Shown: in pieces, positions 1-8,098 of the stretch
How positions within the stretch are numbered: position 1 is the stretch's first letter
How the letters are laid out: every line of letters begins with the position of its first letter
Assembly: GCA_013298505.1 (NCBI GenBank)
Contig: JAAFHY010000036.1
Location: 1-32,208, forward strand
Direction of reading: 5' to 3'
Length of the DNA stretch: 32,208 nt
Source: Cytophagales bacterium
Lineage (GTDB): Bacteria; Bacteroidota; Bacteroidia; Cytophagales; Cyclobacteriaceae
Position numbers and translations under genes: made by a program
Notes under the pieces: generated by a model
What the model saw: only the letters and a program-made list of their open reading frames with translations
Database searches by the model: none
What the model was told of the DNA's origin: nothing

Positions 1-1
1 C

Positions 2-346
2 TACGATGCGGTAGCATACTTTACCGATAGCAAGCCAGTAAAAGGCGACCCAAAGTTCACCATGAAATGGGCAGACGCAAACTGGTATTTTTCGAGCAAA
101 AAGAATTTGGAATTATTTAAAGCATCCCCTTCAGCCTATGCGCCTCAATATGGTGGCTATTGTGCTTATGCAACATCACAAGGTGCAAAAGCCCCAGCCA
201 TGCCTGATGTTTGGAGTATAGTGGCTGGTAAACTTTACTTGAACTACAATGCCGATGTGCAAAAAAATTGGAGTAAAGACAAAGATGCGCTGATAAAAAA
301 AGCAGATGAAAACTGGCCAACAGTAAAGAAGCTCGAATTCAAATAA
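2..346 (+). CDS. YHS domain protein, 5' end outside the window
   Basis: The reading frame is open from base 2, so the gene starts before the window; the in-frame ATG at 62 is internal. The visible part begins YDAVAYF, the first strand of the exported YHS-domain family, and carries the family core QYGGYCAY followed by KLYLNYN and a C-terminal KKADENWP. Two further copies of this type lie at 3803-4246 and 5964-6428; those have signal peptides, so this one is probably exported too. YHS domains are small and thought to bind metal through the conserved Cys, but no reaction is established for this branch. The SDR gene starts 11 bases after the stop, which suggests one transcript. Family assignment is firm; function is open. 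Confidence 0.85.
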   Translation, partial: YDAVAYFTDSKPVKGDPKFTMKWADANWYFSSKKNLELFKASPSAYAPQYGGYCAYATSQGAKAPAMPDVWSIVAGKLYLNYNADVQKNWSKDKDALIKKADENWPTVKKLEFK

Positions 347-357
347 GCCAAAATTTT

Positions 358-1128
358 ATGAATACGAATACGTGGACATTGACAGGTAAAAAGGCATTGA
401 TTACCGGCAGCACAAAAGGCATTGGCCTGGCTACGGCTTGGGAAATGCTGTCGCTGGGCGCAGAGGTCGTGATTGTTTCGCGTCATCAATCCGATATTGA
501 CCGAGTCCTTGCCGAAGGAAAAAACTTCAACTATAAAATCAGTGGTGTGGAAGCAGACGTAAGCACCAAAGAAGGAAGAGAGAAAGTTTTGAAACACATT
601 GAAAATCACGGTGCGCGCTTAGATATTTTGGTGAACAATGTGGGCACCAACATCCGCAAGTCATTCCTCGATACTTCTGAAGAGGAGATGGACGGAGTCT
701 TCAAAACCAATCTAACGAGCGGTGTTGAACTCGCCAAATCGATGTTCCCGTTTTTGAAGCAAAGCAAAAGCCCCAGCATTGTCAACGTTGCATCGGTGGC
801 GGGCTCGGTAGATGCAGGCACAGGTGCGGCTTACGGAATGAGCAAAGGTGCAGAGATACAATTGTCGAGGATACTAGCAAACGAATGGGGCGTTCACGGC
901 ATCCGTGTAAACACCGTATCTCCTTGGTTCACAGAGACACCCTTGACAGAACCTCTTTTGCAAAAGCCTGAGATTGTTGCGAAGGTGCAAGCTCGCACAC
1001 CGCTTGGCAGGGTCGCGAAAGCCTCTGAGATGGCCAACGTGATTGCGTTTCTTGCTATGGAGAAGTCATCGTACGTGACGGGGCAAAATATACTTGTGGA
1101 CGGTGGTATGACCACACGGGCACTTTAA
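358..1128 (+). CDS. SDR family oxidoreductase (tropinone-reductase-like)
   Basis: This is a 256-residue classical short-chain dehydrogenase/reductase, a cytosolic NAD(P)-dependent enzyme. The Rossmann glycine motif TGSTKGIG lies at residues 17-24, NNVG at 93-96, and the catalytic Ser146, Tyr159 and Lys163 have the usual spacing (Tyr 13 after Ser, YxxxK). Arg42 after the second strand favours NADPH, by analogy with the family. The C-terminal segment SSYVTGQNILVDGG is typical of FabG/tropinone-reductase-like members. It follows the YHS gene by 11 bases and probably shares its promoter. The substrate cannot be read from sequence; 3-oxoacyl or small ketone substrates are equally possible. Confidence 0.9.
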   Translation: MNTNTWTLTGKKALITGSTKGIGLATAWEMLSLGAEVVIVSRHQSDIDRVLAEGKNFNYKISGVEADVSTKEGREKVLKHIENHGARLDILVNNVGTNIRKSFLDTSEEEMDGVFKTNLTSGVELAKSMFPFLKQSKSPSIVNVASVAGSVDAGTGAAYGMSKGAEIQLSRILANEWGVHGIRVNTVSPWFTETPLTEPLLQKPEIVAKVQARTPLGRVAKASEMANVIAFLAMEKSSYVTGQNILVDGGMTTRAL

Positions 1129-1190
1129 ACTCACGAACAACAAACTTGAATCTGTAGACACAAAAAATCTTCAACATTCAATAAATGAAA

Positions 1191-1224
1191 GAGAGGTGGA
1201 CATCGTTTTCTGTGTCCACCTCTC
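1191..1224. terminator. Bidirectional hairpin terminator between convergent SDR genes
   Basis: A perfect 12-bp inverted repeat (GAGAGGTGGACA, 10-base loop, TGTCCACCTCTC) lies between the two convergent SDR genes. On the minus strand the stem is followed by a T-rich stretch (TTTCATTTATT), so it best fits termination of the minus-strand SDR gene. On the plus strand it is followed by A-rich sequence, so termination of the other gene would be weaker. Confidence 0.75.
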
Positions 1225-1249
1225 AAAATAAAAATTTACTATTTTGTTT

Positions 1250-2083
1250 TTATAAAAACACTGCATTTGCTGCGACTTCACCCCAAGCGTCCAAATCTTT
1301 TTGCACATGTGCAAGTTTTGAAGAAATGGTAGCCAACGCAATTTTCCCCAATGGCAAACGTAGCGGAGGGTTTTCAGTATTGACTACTTGAATAATTGCT
1401 TGTGCCGCTTTGTGCGGATCGCCCTCTTGTTTGCCGTCTACACCCTTTATTCGTTCCCGGAAAACGCCCGCGGTAAGTTGATAGTCATCGATCTTTCTTT
1501 GGGCAAGAGTAAATCCTTCACCCGCGAATTTTGTTCTGAATGGCCCGGGCTCAACAATGGTTAATCGAATTCCTAATGGACCAACTTCACCAGCCAGTGC
1601 TTCGCTCATCCCTTCCAACGCAAACTTGCTTGCATTGTAAACACCAAAACCAGCCATCGCCTTAAAACCACCATGTGAAGAGATTTGAATAATGTGTCCG
1701 CTCTTTTGCTTGCGCAAAGTGGGCAACACCGCTTGTGTTACCTGCAACGCGCCAAAGAAGTTTGCTTCAAATACATTTCTGATTTCTTCGATACTTGCTT
1801 CTTCGATGCTTCCCGCAAAACCAAACCCAGCATTATTTACCACCACATCTATTTTGCCAAACTTCTCAACGATGGCATCAATGCCTTTATTTACTTCATC
1901 AAAATTGGTCACATCCATTTTGATGGCGAATGCCTTACCCGCATGACTTTGATTGAAGGCATCGACTTGCTCTTGTTTTCGAAATGTGCCGATCGCAAAG
2001 TCACCACTTTGCACAACGGCCCGTATCAACGCGTTGCCAAGCCCGCTGGAAACACCTGTGATAAACCAAATTCGTTTTTCCAT
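1250..2083 (-). CDS. SDR family oxidoreductase
   Basis: A 277-residue classical SDR. TGVSSGLG at residues 9-16 is the cofactor loop, NNAG is at 83-86, and the catalytic residues Ser136, Tyr149 and Lys153 are all present. Its PGPFRT segment and long C-terminal part resemble the SDR subgroup often annotated as 17-beta-hydroxysteroid-dehydrogenase-like; it is clearly a different subgroup from the SDR at 358-1128. The ATG at 2083 is three bases past the stop of the upstream YceI gene, so the two are almost certainly co-transcribed, with the AraC regulator further upstream. The substrate is unknown. It ends before a strong hairpin terminator. Confidence 0.9.
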   Translation of the reverse strand: MEKRIWFITGVSSGLGNALIRAVVQSGDFAIGTFRKQEQVDAFNQSHAGKAFAIKMDVTNFDEVNKGIDAIVEKFGKIDVVVNNAGFGFAGSIEEASIEEIRNVFEANFFGALQVTQAVLPTLRKQKSGHIIQISSHGGFKAMAGFGVYNASKFALEGMSEALAGEVGPLGIRLTIVEPGPFRTKFAGEGFTLAQRKIDDYQLTAGVFRERIKGVDGKQEGDPHKAAQAIIQVVNTENPPLRLPLGKIALATISSKLAHVQKDLDAWGEVAANAVFL

Positions 2084-2086
2084 TTT

Positions 2087-2677
2087 CTATTTCACTTTGT
2101 TTAACTCAATATTGCATTCCAACTCTACATCATTGCCTACTAGCAAATCACCACCAGCCAACTTGCCTGTCCAGTTTAATCCCCATTGGGTTCTATCAAT
2201 AGTCCCTGTAATTTTAAAACCAGCCTTTGTATTTCCAAATGGATCCTGTGGCACTGTGCCTCGATAGATTACGTCTAACGCAATTTCTTTGGTCACCCCA
2301 TGCATCGTAAAATCGCCAATGAGTTTGTATTTGTTTTTAGATACAGGCTTCAATGATTTTCCTTTGAAAATAATCTGGGGATATTTAGCCACATCAAAGT
2401 AGTCAGCAGATTTCAGGTGCGTGTCGCGCTGCTCATTGTCGGTGTCTACGCTGCTGACGTCAATGGTTAAGTCGATTTTGGAATCTGAAAAGTCAGGCTT
2501 GTCAGACAACACTGTACCTGTAAATTTGGTGAACTTCCCTTCTGTTTCAGAAATACCAAAGTGTGTGACTTTAAAACCCAACTTAGCGTGTGTGTCGTCA
2601 ACAATCCATTTGGTAGTTTGTGCGTTGGCGTACAATACAGAAAGTACCATAGCCCATAGTGCAATTGTCTTTTTCAT
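2087..2677 (-). CDS. YceI family exported protein
   Basis: A 196-residue YceI-family protein, a periplasmic lipocalin-like barrel that binds polyisoprenoid-type lipids in characterised members. The chosen ATG at 2677 gives a clear Sec signal peptide (MKKTIALWAMVLSVLYANAQ). The frame stays open upstream to 2857, but that stretch overlaps the AraC gene and reads as basic, low-complexity sequence, so the longer start is rejected. The mature part starts WIVDDTHAKLGFKVTHFGIS and contains FDVAKYPQIIFKGKS and GDFTMHGVTKEIALDV, all family hallmarks. It is followed after three bases by an SDR gene and preceded after 73 bases by an AraC regulator, a common stress-type arrangement. Confidence 0.92.
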   Translation of the reverse strand: MKKTIALWAMVLSVLYANAQTTKWIVDDTHAKLGFKVTHFGISETEGKFTKFTGTVLSDKPDFSDSKIDLTIDVSSVDTDNEQRDTHLKSADYFDVAKYPQIIFKGKSLKPVSKNKYKLIGDFTMHGVTKEIALDVIYRGTVPQDPFGNTKAGFKITGTIDRTQWGLNWTGKLAGGDLLVGNDVELECNIELNKVK

Positions 2678-2750
2678 AATGTGTCTTTTAGTTTGTTTTG
2701 TTAATGACACAAAAGTATAGGGACGACCACGCCTAGGGTTATGACGAAAG

Positions 2751-3635
2751 CTACCTTCTTCGGTAGGATTCGGAGATGGTGGATTTAAACTCAATGGGAG
2801 ATGCGCCCGTTTCTGCCTTAAAGACTTTAGCAAAATAGGACGAGTCGAAGTAACCAAGTTCGGCCGCGATTTCAGAAATGGAATGATCTGTAAAAGAAAT
2901 CAATCGTTTGGCCTCAAGCATCACTCTAGCGCGGATCACGTCAGTAGCCGTCTTGCCAGTTACTTCTTTTGCGATATGATTGAGATGATGCTGAGTAATA
3001 GCCAGCTCGGAGGCATAGTCGCTAACAGAAAGGCTTTTTGTGAAGTTGACATCAATGAGATTTTTAAACTTTTTATAGATCACAATACTTTTCTTCGAGA
3101 TCGTATTTTTTGCTTGGGCATCAATACATCGCTGGATTTGTAACAGAAGGACTTGCAGTAGTGCTTGCGCCATTGCCGGAGAATAGTCTTTTCTTTTTTT
3201 CTCTGTGGATAGTTGATAGATCGTTTGTTGAATTTCTGTAAAACTCTTTTTGTCGGGGCGCAAAACAGGATTGCTGTAAAAATTATCTAAGAAGCTCAAT
3301 TCAAAGAGTCGGTCTTTGTCCTGGTGATTCAGTAAAAGAAAATCTTCAGTAAACAGTAAGCTTCCTCCAGTTATTGGTTTCCATTCTTCAAAAATGTGCA
3401 ATTGGCCTGGCGAGATGAAGAACAACGACCCGGGGTTTATTTCATGATTGACATAATCAATGACTTGACGACTCTTGCCCTTTTCGATCCAGATGATTTC
3501 GTAGAAAGTATGTTTGTGCAGGTCATCCACATCGGGTTCTTCCATTTCGTCAAAGCGCATAATCTCAAACTCCGTTGGATTTTTGGGCTGGTTAATGAAA
3601 TGGCCAATGGAATAAAAGGGGAAGAGCTCTTTCAT
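2751..3635 (-). CDS. AraC family transcriptional regulator
   Basis: A 294-residue cytosolic regulator. The N-terminal half (about 1-150) is a cupin-like sensor (HKHTFYEIIWIEKGKSRQ, then NPGSLFFISPGQLH). The C-terminal 100 residues form the two helix-turn-helix AraC domain, with SVSDYASELAITQHHLNHI as first HTH and SISEIAAELGYFDSSYFAKVFK as the second, more conserved one. It probably controls the YceI-SDR pair directly downstream on the same strand and perhaps the divergent YHS gene at 3803. The intervening 167 bases contain the short palindrome TTGTC-A-GACAA near 3735, a possible operator. The inducer is unknown. Confidence 0.9.
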   Translation of the reverse strand: MKELFPFYSIGHFINQPKNPTEFEIMRFDEMEEPDVDDLHKHTFYEIIWIEKGKSRQVIDYVNHEINPGSLFFISPGQLHIFEEWKPITGGSLLFTEDFLLLNHQDKDRLFELSFLDNFYSNPVLRPDKKSFTEIQQTIYQLSTEKKRKDYSPAMAQALLQVLLLQIQRCIDAQAKNTISKKSIVIYKKFKNLIDVNFTKSLSVSDYASELAITQHHLNHIAKEVTGKTATDVIRARVMLEAKRLISFTDHSISEIAAELGYFDSSYFAKVFKAETGASPIEFKSTISESYRRR

Positions 3636-3802
3636 TTAGGTACTTAATAGAGCTACAAGTTAAAATAAATCTTTCTTGTTCAAGATTTATAAAATTAGGA
3701 TTCTCCTTCTAAATTTTCTGTTGATACAGACCGATTGTCAGACAACTGACTTTCGTTGCCGTCTCGATTGTGTAAGTTCGCAGTATTAGAAACACAGGAA
3801 AT

Positions 3803-4246
3803 ATGAAATCAACCAAAATAGTGTTGAGCTTTATCTTATTATTAGTATCTACCTTTTTGTTCGCTCAAACAAGCGAAGTATTTTCTACCGAGGCTGGCGC
3901 CATCAAAGGGTATGACCCTGTTGCTTTCTTTACTGACAACAAAGCTGTGAAAGGTATCAACGAATTTACCTACGAATGGAATGGCGCTACTTGGCATTTT
4001 GCAAGCAAGAAAAATAAAGACGCATTTGCTGCCAATCCTGAAAAGTATGCGCCTCAATATGGAGGGTACTGCGCTTACGGAACCGCGGACGGGCACAAAG
4101 CACCAACTGAAACAGATACATGGACTGTACTTGATAATAAATTATACTTCAACTACAACCAGAAGGTAAAGGTACTTTGGGATAAAGACAGGGCTGGGCT
4201 AATCAAAAAAGCAGACGAGCAGTGGCCGAAGATCAAAAAAGATTAA
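3803..4246 (+). CDS. Exported YHS domain protein
   Basis: A 147-residue exported protein with a Sec signal peptide (about residues 1-21, ending FLFAQ). The mature part contains GYDPVAFF, WHFASKKN, PQYGGYCAYG with the conserved Cys90, and a C-terminal KKADEQWPKI. This is the YHS-domain family related to members that carry selenocysteine at the equivalent position; here it is an ordinary Cys codon. An AGGAA lies directly before the ATG. The gene stands alone, divergent from the AraC gene and closed by a strong terminator. It is closely related to the partial protein at the left edge and more distantly to the one at 5964-6428. A periplasmic metal-binding role is inference. Confidence 0.9.
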   Translation: MKSTKIVLSFILLLVSTFLFAQTSEVFSTEAGAIKGYDPVAFFTDNKAVKGINEFTYEWNGATWHFASKKNKDAFAANPEKYAPQYGGYCAYGTADGHKAPTETDTWTVLDNKLYFNYNQKVKVLWDKDRAGLIKKADEQWPKIKKD

Positions 4247-4262
4247 ACTTCCTTACTATTTT

Positions 4263-4299
4263 AAAACGCTTGAGAAAGATAAACTCTCAGGCGTTTTTT
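4263..4299. terminator. Bidirectional intrinsic terminator
   Basis: A 13-bp stem with one G-T pair (AAAACGCTTGAGA, 9-base loop, TCTCAGGCGTTTT) is followed by a run of six T on the plus strand and preceded by A-rich sequence that serves as a T run on the minus strand. It lies between the YHS gene and the convergent nitrilase gene and touches the nitrilase stop codon. Confidence 0.85.
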
Positions 4300-5257
4300 A
4301 TTTAAGGTCTTCTATTACTCGAATTACACTTTGCCGTGTACGGTTTACAGTCAGTTGCAACACATCGGGTCTTGAGTAATGACCGCTCGGATCAAAATTC
4401 TGGCGCTCCTTCTTCACTTGATCATGATCGAGCTCTGCAACTAGTAATATTTCCTTTTCAGCGACTGGTTCTATCAACCACTCGCCCGTAGGCGCTGCTA
4501 TACAAGATCCACCATTTGCCAAAAACTCCGTTTCTGAATTTTTAACAATGAGCTGATGATGCGGTATGTGATCACGAATATCTTTTCTAGTTAAAATGGA
4601 AGACACAGAAATCACGTAAGAGCGCGACTCTTTGGCAATAAACCTCGTGATGTCTTCGGTGTTGCGAACACTGCCCGGCCAAATAGCCACATGAAGGTCT
4701 TCACCCATTCCGTAAAGTGCGGTACGTGCCAGCGGCATCCAATTCTCCCAACAATTGAGCGCACCTAGTGTGAATGCCTCTAAGCTATGAACACGTAATC
4801 CGTGTCCATCACCCTGCGCCCAAGACAATCGCTCTTCGTACGTGGGCATTAGTTTGCGGTGGGTAGATTGAATCACTCCTTTTTTATCAATATAAACCAA
4901 TGTGCAATACAAACTATGTCCACCTCGGTCTTTCGCATTTTCGATAGTGCCAACTACGCACGCAATGTTGTTTGATTGACAAGCTTTGCATAAGTCGGCC
5001 AAATCTCCATGTGAAATCGATACGGCTTGGCTCATATAAAAAGCGTGCAGCTCTTTTTGGATTGCAGAATCAAAGCGTGCGCCATCGGTTAGTTCAATCC
5101 AAAAGGGATAGCCCGGAATAAAGGCTTCACCAAAAACAACCAAGTCGCATTGTTGTGCACCCGCTTGCTTGATATAGTCCACCACTTTTTCGGTGGTCGC
5201 TTTCTTGTTGAGCCAGATTGGAGAAATCTGAGCCAAGCCTACTTTCAATGTGTTCAT
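4298..5257 (-). CDS. Carbon-nitrogen hydrolase (nitrilase)
   Basis: A 319-residue cytosolic nitrilase-superfamily enzyme that cleaves non-peptide C-N bonds. The catalytic triad is visible: Glu44 in VVFGEAFIPGYPFW, Lys135 in THRKLMPTYEER, and Cys169 in GALNCWENWMPLAR. The CWEN context after the nucleophile and the length match true nitrilases (nitrile to acid plus ammonia) better than amidases or ureidopropionases, but the substrate is not determined. The ATG at 5257 was preferred over a TTG at 5293, because the protein then begins directly at the first strand (LKVGLAQ). The uracil-DNA glycosylase gene lies upstream on the same strand, its stop codon about 50 bases before this ATG. Confidence 0.9.
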   Translation of the reverse strand: MNTLKVGLAQISPIWLNKKATTEKVVDYIKQAGAQQCDLVVFGEAFIPGYPFWIELTDGARFDSAIQKELHAFYMSQAVSISHGDLADLCKACQSNNIACVVGTIENAKDRGGHSLYCTLVYIDKKGVIQSTHRKLMPTYEERLSWAQGDGHGLRVHSLEAFTLGALNCWENWMPLARTALYGMGEDLHVAIWPGSVRNTEDITRFIAKESRSYVISVSSILTRKDIRDHIPHHQLIVKNSETEFLANGGSCIAAPTGEWLIEPVAEKEILLVAELDHDQVKKERQNFDPSGHYSRPDVLQLTVNRTRQSVIRVIEDLK

Positions 5258-5306
5258 CGCATTAAATTGAGATGTGAAGTTAGTATTTTTCAAAATCCAC
5301 AGCCCG

Positions 5307-5888
5307 CTAAAACGAAACTAACTGACTCACCTTCTCTCTCAGCAAGGGAACAATCTTTTTCTCGAACCATGGATTTTTCTTTTGCCAGATGCGATTGCGA
5401 GGCGAAGGGTGCGGGAGTGGAAGAAATTTCGGTAGGAATGTTGCATAAGCGCGTACTGTTTCCGTCAAATTATCTTTTCCCGAATCGCCCAAGTAGTAGG
5501 CTTGCGAATATTGCCCAATGAGAATGGTTAATTCTATTTGCTTAAGGCTCGCGAGTACTTTCTTGTGCCACTGTGGCGCACACTCTGGTCGGGGAGGCAT
5601 ATCGCCCGAAGTGCCTTTGCCCGGATAACAAAAGCCCATGGGCATGAGTGCAAAAATTTTTTCATTATAGAAGGTCTCGGGCTCCACGCCCAACCATCGT
5701 CTAAGCTCCTTGCCGCTGGCATCGTCCCAAGGAATGCCACTCGCATGTACTTTAGTGCCTGGTGCCTGTCCGATAATTATAATTTTTGCTTTGGGATGTA
5801 GGCTCACAATTGGTCTCGGCCCCAAGGGCAGATGCGCCTTGCACAGGGTGCAGTTGCGTATGTCGGTGAGTAGTTTTTCCATAGCCAT
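5307..5888 (-). CDS. Uracil-DNA glycosylase family protein (Fe-S type)
   Basis: A 193-residue member of the uracil-DNA glycosylase superfamily, expected to remove uracil from DNA in base-excision repair. Motif A is GQAPGTKVHASGIPWDDASG (about residues 40-59), and motif B appears as LPLPHPSPRN near the C-terminus. Four cysteines, Cys13, Cys16, Cys87 and Cys103, follow the C-x2-C...C-x15-C spacing that binds a 4Fe-4S cluster in family 4 enzymes. Motif A has Gln where most family 4 enzymes have Glu, so substrate preference may differ. The start at 5888 is ATG, with a second ATG two codons later; either is possible. Confidence 0.88.
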   Translation of the reverse strand: MAMEKLLTDIRNCTLCKAHLPLGPRPIVSLHPKAKIIIIGQAPGTKVHASGIPWDDASGKELRRWLGVEPETFYNEKIFALMPMGFCYPGKGTSGDMPPRPECAPQWHKKVLASLKQIELTILIGQYSQAYYLGDSGKDNLTETVRAYATFLPKFLPLPHPSPRNRIWQKKNPWFEKKIVPLLREKVSQLVSF

Positions 5889-5913
5889 AAGTTAGATTTT
5901 TTTTAAAAGACAA

Positions 5914-5941
5914 CAACACTTGAAGCGAACTCCAAGTGTTG
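5914..5941 (-). terminator. Hairpin terminator after YHS gene
   Basis: A perfect 9-bp inverted repeat (CAACACTTG, 10-base loop, CAAGTGTTG) lies 22 bases past the stop of the minus-strand YHS gene and before the uracil-DNA glycosylase gene. On the minus strand it is followed by TTGTCTTTTAA, a modest T-rich tail. Confidence 0.65.
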
Positions 5942-5963
5942 CCAAACCAACCCCACTTACCCT

Positions 5964-6428
5964 TTAGTCTTTGCTTAGCTTAGGCCAATTGCCATCTGCT
6001 TTTGCTACCAATTTTTCATGGTTGCCGTCCTTCCAAAGTTGACAAGCATCTACTTCTAGGTCATTCAAAAACAAAAAGTACTTGCCATCTTTTACTACAA
6101 ACTTGTTTGGGTCTACTCTAAACTTAGCACCTACCGATACACCAAAGGCGCAATATCCACCATATTGAGGTAAGTATTTGGCAGGGCTCTCGTCAAATTT
6201 TTTCTTTTGGTCTTTGCTGGTGAAGTAGTAGTTCACACCGTCTTGTGTGCTTTTAAATTCCTTCAATCCTTTTTGAGCCAGACCCAAGTCTAAGTAAGAA
6301 ACGGGGCTGTAACCTTGCAATGCAATTTTGCTGTCATCAATGTTGTTGACTGCTTTTAGATTTTGGGCCATGCTGGCTTGCCCCATTAAGGCCAATAGAA
6401 CTACTACTACCAATTTGATTGTTTTCAT
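5964..6428 (-). CDS. Exported YHS domain protein, divergent member
   Basis: A 154-residue exported protein with a signal peptide of about 21 residues (hydrophobic VVVVLLALMG, cleavage near SMAQ). The YHS core is present as YLPQYGGYCAFG with Cys93, and the C-terminus KADGNWPKL matches the other two YHS proteins in this window. It differs from them in the middle (KFRVDPNKFVVKDGKYFLF) and in the first strand (GYSPVSYL instead of GYDPVAYF), so it is an older paralog rather than a recent copy. It follows the NTF2-like gene by 42 bases on the same strand and probably shares its transcript. Its role is unknown. Confidence 0.88.
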   Translation of the reverse strand: MKTIKLVVVVLLALMGQASMAQNLKAVNNIDDSKIALQGYSPVSYLDLGLAQKGLKEFKSTQDGVNYYFTSKDQKKKFDESPAKYLPQYGGYCAFGVSVGAKFRVDPNKFVVKDGKYFLFLNDLEVDACQLWKDGNHEKLVAKADGNWPKLSKD

Positions 6429-6470
6429 GTTGTTTAAAATTTAAAGTTTGTTAAAATGTTTTGGTAAGAA

Positions 6471-6821
6471 TTATCCTTTGAAATACTGTTCGTGTACGAT
6501 TAAACCATTTTCCCATACGGAGCGAATGATTTCGTGCCACACAATTTTGCTGCCGTCCTTCATGTCGAAGTTGACGTCCAATTCAATGAACGTTACATTG
6601 TTGCCGACTGCTGTTTGCAATGCTTTGAGTGAATTTACTTTCGCGATTGCGCCTGCAAAATTTTTCATTTTCGTGATCATCTCGGCTTTGTTGCTGGTAA
6701 TGGTACCATCGAAGTCTACCGTTTTGCCATTGGGCGCCAGAAATTTTTCTGTGGCATCCACAATTTGTCCTTTTTCTATCAACGCAACTTTGGCTGATAG
6801 CAATTCATTTAAATTTGTCAT
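6471..6821 (-). CDS. NTF2-like / SnoaL-like protein
   Basis: A 116-residue soluble protein without a signal peptide. The order of an N-terminal helix pair (LLSAKVALIEKGQIVDATEKFLAP) and then strands ending in WHEIIRSVWENGLIVHEQYF fits the nuclear-transport-factor-2 cone fold of the SnoaL-like group, where the C-terminal ...W.NGLI..E.F strand is characteristic. Members act as isomerases, hydrolases or simple binding proteins, and the sequence does not say which. It lies first in a probable two-gene unit with the exported YHS protein. The 198 bases before it hold no recognised gene. Confidence 0.75.
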   Translation of the reverse strand: MTNLNELLSAKVALIEKGQIVDATEKFLAPNGKTVDFDGTITSNKAEMITKMKNFAGAIAKVNSLKALQTAVGNNVTFIELDVNFDMKDGSKIVWHEIIRSVWENGLIVHEQYFKG

Positions 6822-7019
6822 ACTGTATTTTTTTTGGTTGGTGTAACTAATTTTTTTTGAGCTGGGGAAAGCAACTCGCGAGCTTGCTTTTCTTGCGCTT
6901 TTGTTGGCACAAAGGTGTGGCAGATTTTTGCACCGCTTGGTACAAAATCAACTCAATAGAGTGCACTTTTTAGAATCTGAAAGAGTTGTGATACGTAATC
7001 GTGAAAAAATAGGAGCTCT

Positions 7020-8066
7020 TTACTCTCCCGATGCCCACTGTGTGGGTGTTTTGCCCGTGTGCGTTTTTATAAACGTTGAAAAATGATTTGCTTCTGCGAA
7101 GCCGAGCTCTAATGCAGTTGTGCGAATAGGAGTTTGATGCGTAAGAAGTGATACCGCCTCGTTAATCAGCTTTTCCTTTAACAGTTGGTTGAACGAGACA
7201 CCCATCTTGCTTTGTACTTTTCGGTGAAAGGTTGCCAGTGAAACCGAAAGCTGATTGGCATAATATTCAGCAAACCGATGGCTTTTATAATAGCTATCCA
7301 AAAGTAAAGTCAAATCCTTCACGAAAGTGTCTGCCCGGTCTACTTCAAAATGTTGACGAAACTCCCATGGAGTTTTGTGTGTCTTCAGTTTAAAGTAACG
7401 GTTAAAATAGGTGGGGTCTCGGAAGCCGAGTTCATATGCAATCTCTTTTGTAGATTGGGTAGTGAACACAACTTTACGTTGCGACTCAAGCAACAACTTC
7501 TTATCAGACAACTGGCGGATGGTTTGGTGGAGCTTTTCTTTTGTGAGCCTCTCCACGTGATGTGATTTTTCGTGCACTTGTTTAGAGAGCTCTGTAATGC
7601 TGATGGGTTCTGCGTAGCGTTTGTCAATAATATCTTTGATATCAAACAGCAGTTGTACTTCGCGCCATGATGCACCAAACGGGTTGAACTCAATCCAATC
7701 GTCAATGGCGGTGGTAAGTAGTTTGGCCACGTCTGATGTAAAATTGATATACTCCAATTTATTGAGATGGAAATGACGAGGCGATTCCAAATCAATATGA
7801 CCTAAACTCACCAAGTGCTTGAAGAGTATGCGCGAGTTTTCTAGTTGTTGGATATTCTGGTTGGGGAATTCGTAAAGCGTCATGGTAAAGCTGCCGGCCA
7901 ACAATTGAAAGTATTGGCCGGGTGAGAGGAATATTGCTTTATTCGCTCCAAACTGATAGTTCAAAAAATCGACTTGAAACGTGCCGTGTCCCCACCCAAT
8001 GAATAAAAGGCAGTACGTATCAAATACATAAATTTTGTTTAGCTCAGGAATGAATTCCTTTTTCAT
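7020..8066 (-). CDS. AraC-type regulator with two tandem DNA-binding domains
   Basis: A 348-residue protein starting at the ATG at 8066; a GTG five codons upstream is less likely. Residues about 1-100 resemble a cupin sensor (LLFIGWGHGTFQVDF, FLSPGQYFQLL). Two complete AraC DNA-binding units then follow. The first spans about 142-239, with second HTH STKEIAYELGFRDPTYFNRY. The second spans about 248-345, with first HTH part QLSVSLATFHRKVQSKMG and second HTH TTALELGFAEANHF, ending TGKTPTQW. One unit per chain is the rule, so this is unusual and not a frameshift artefact, because the frame is continuous. It lies 32 bases downstream of the chlorite-dismutase-like gene and probably shares its transcript. 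Confidence 0.85.
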   Translation of the reverse strand: MKKEFIPELNKIYVFDTYCLLFIGWGHGTFQVDFLNYQFGANKAIFLSPGQYFQLLAGSFTMTLYEFPNQNIQQLENSRILFKHLVSLGHIDLESPRHFHLNKLEYINFTSDVAKLLTTAIDDWIEFNPFGASWREVQLLFDIKDIIDKRYAEPISITELSKQVHEKSHHVERLTKEKLHQTIRQLSDKKLLLESQRKVVFTTQSTKEIAYELGFRDPTYFNRYFKLKTHKTPWEFRQHFEVDRADTFVKDLTLLLDSYYKSHRFAEYYANQLSVSLATFHRKVQSKMGVSFNQLLKEKLINEAVSLLTHQTPIRTTALELGFAEANHFSTFIKTHTGKTPTQWASGE

Positions 8067-8098
8067 ACTATGAATAGTCACAAAACTTTTTACAACGC

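Noticed and set aside
2678-2857. N-terminal extension of the YceI protein
   Set aside because: The frame is open, but it overlaps the AraC gene end, reads as low-complexity basic sequence, and would bury a clear signal peptide that begins at 2677.
6822-7019. Minus-strand frame of about 45 codons ending in an ATGA overlap with the NTF2-like gene
   Set aside because: No start codon was found after the preceding in-frame stop and no family is recognisable; the region is treated as a leader.
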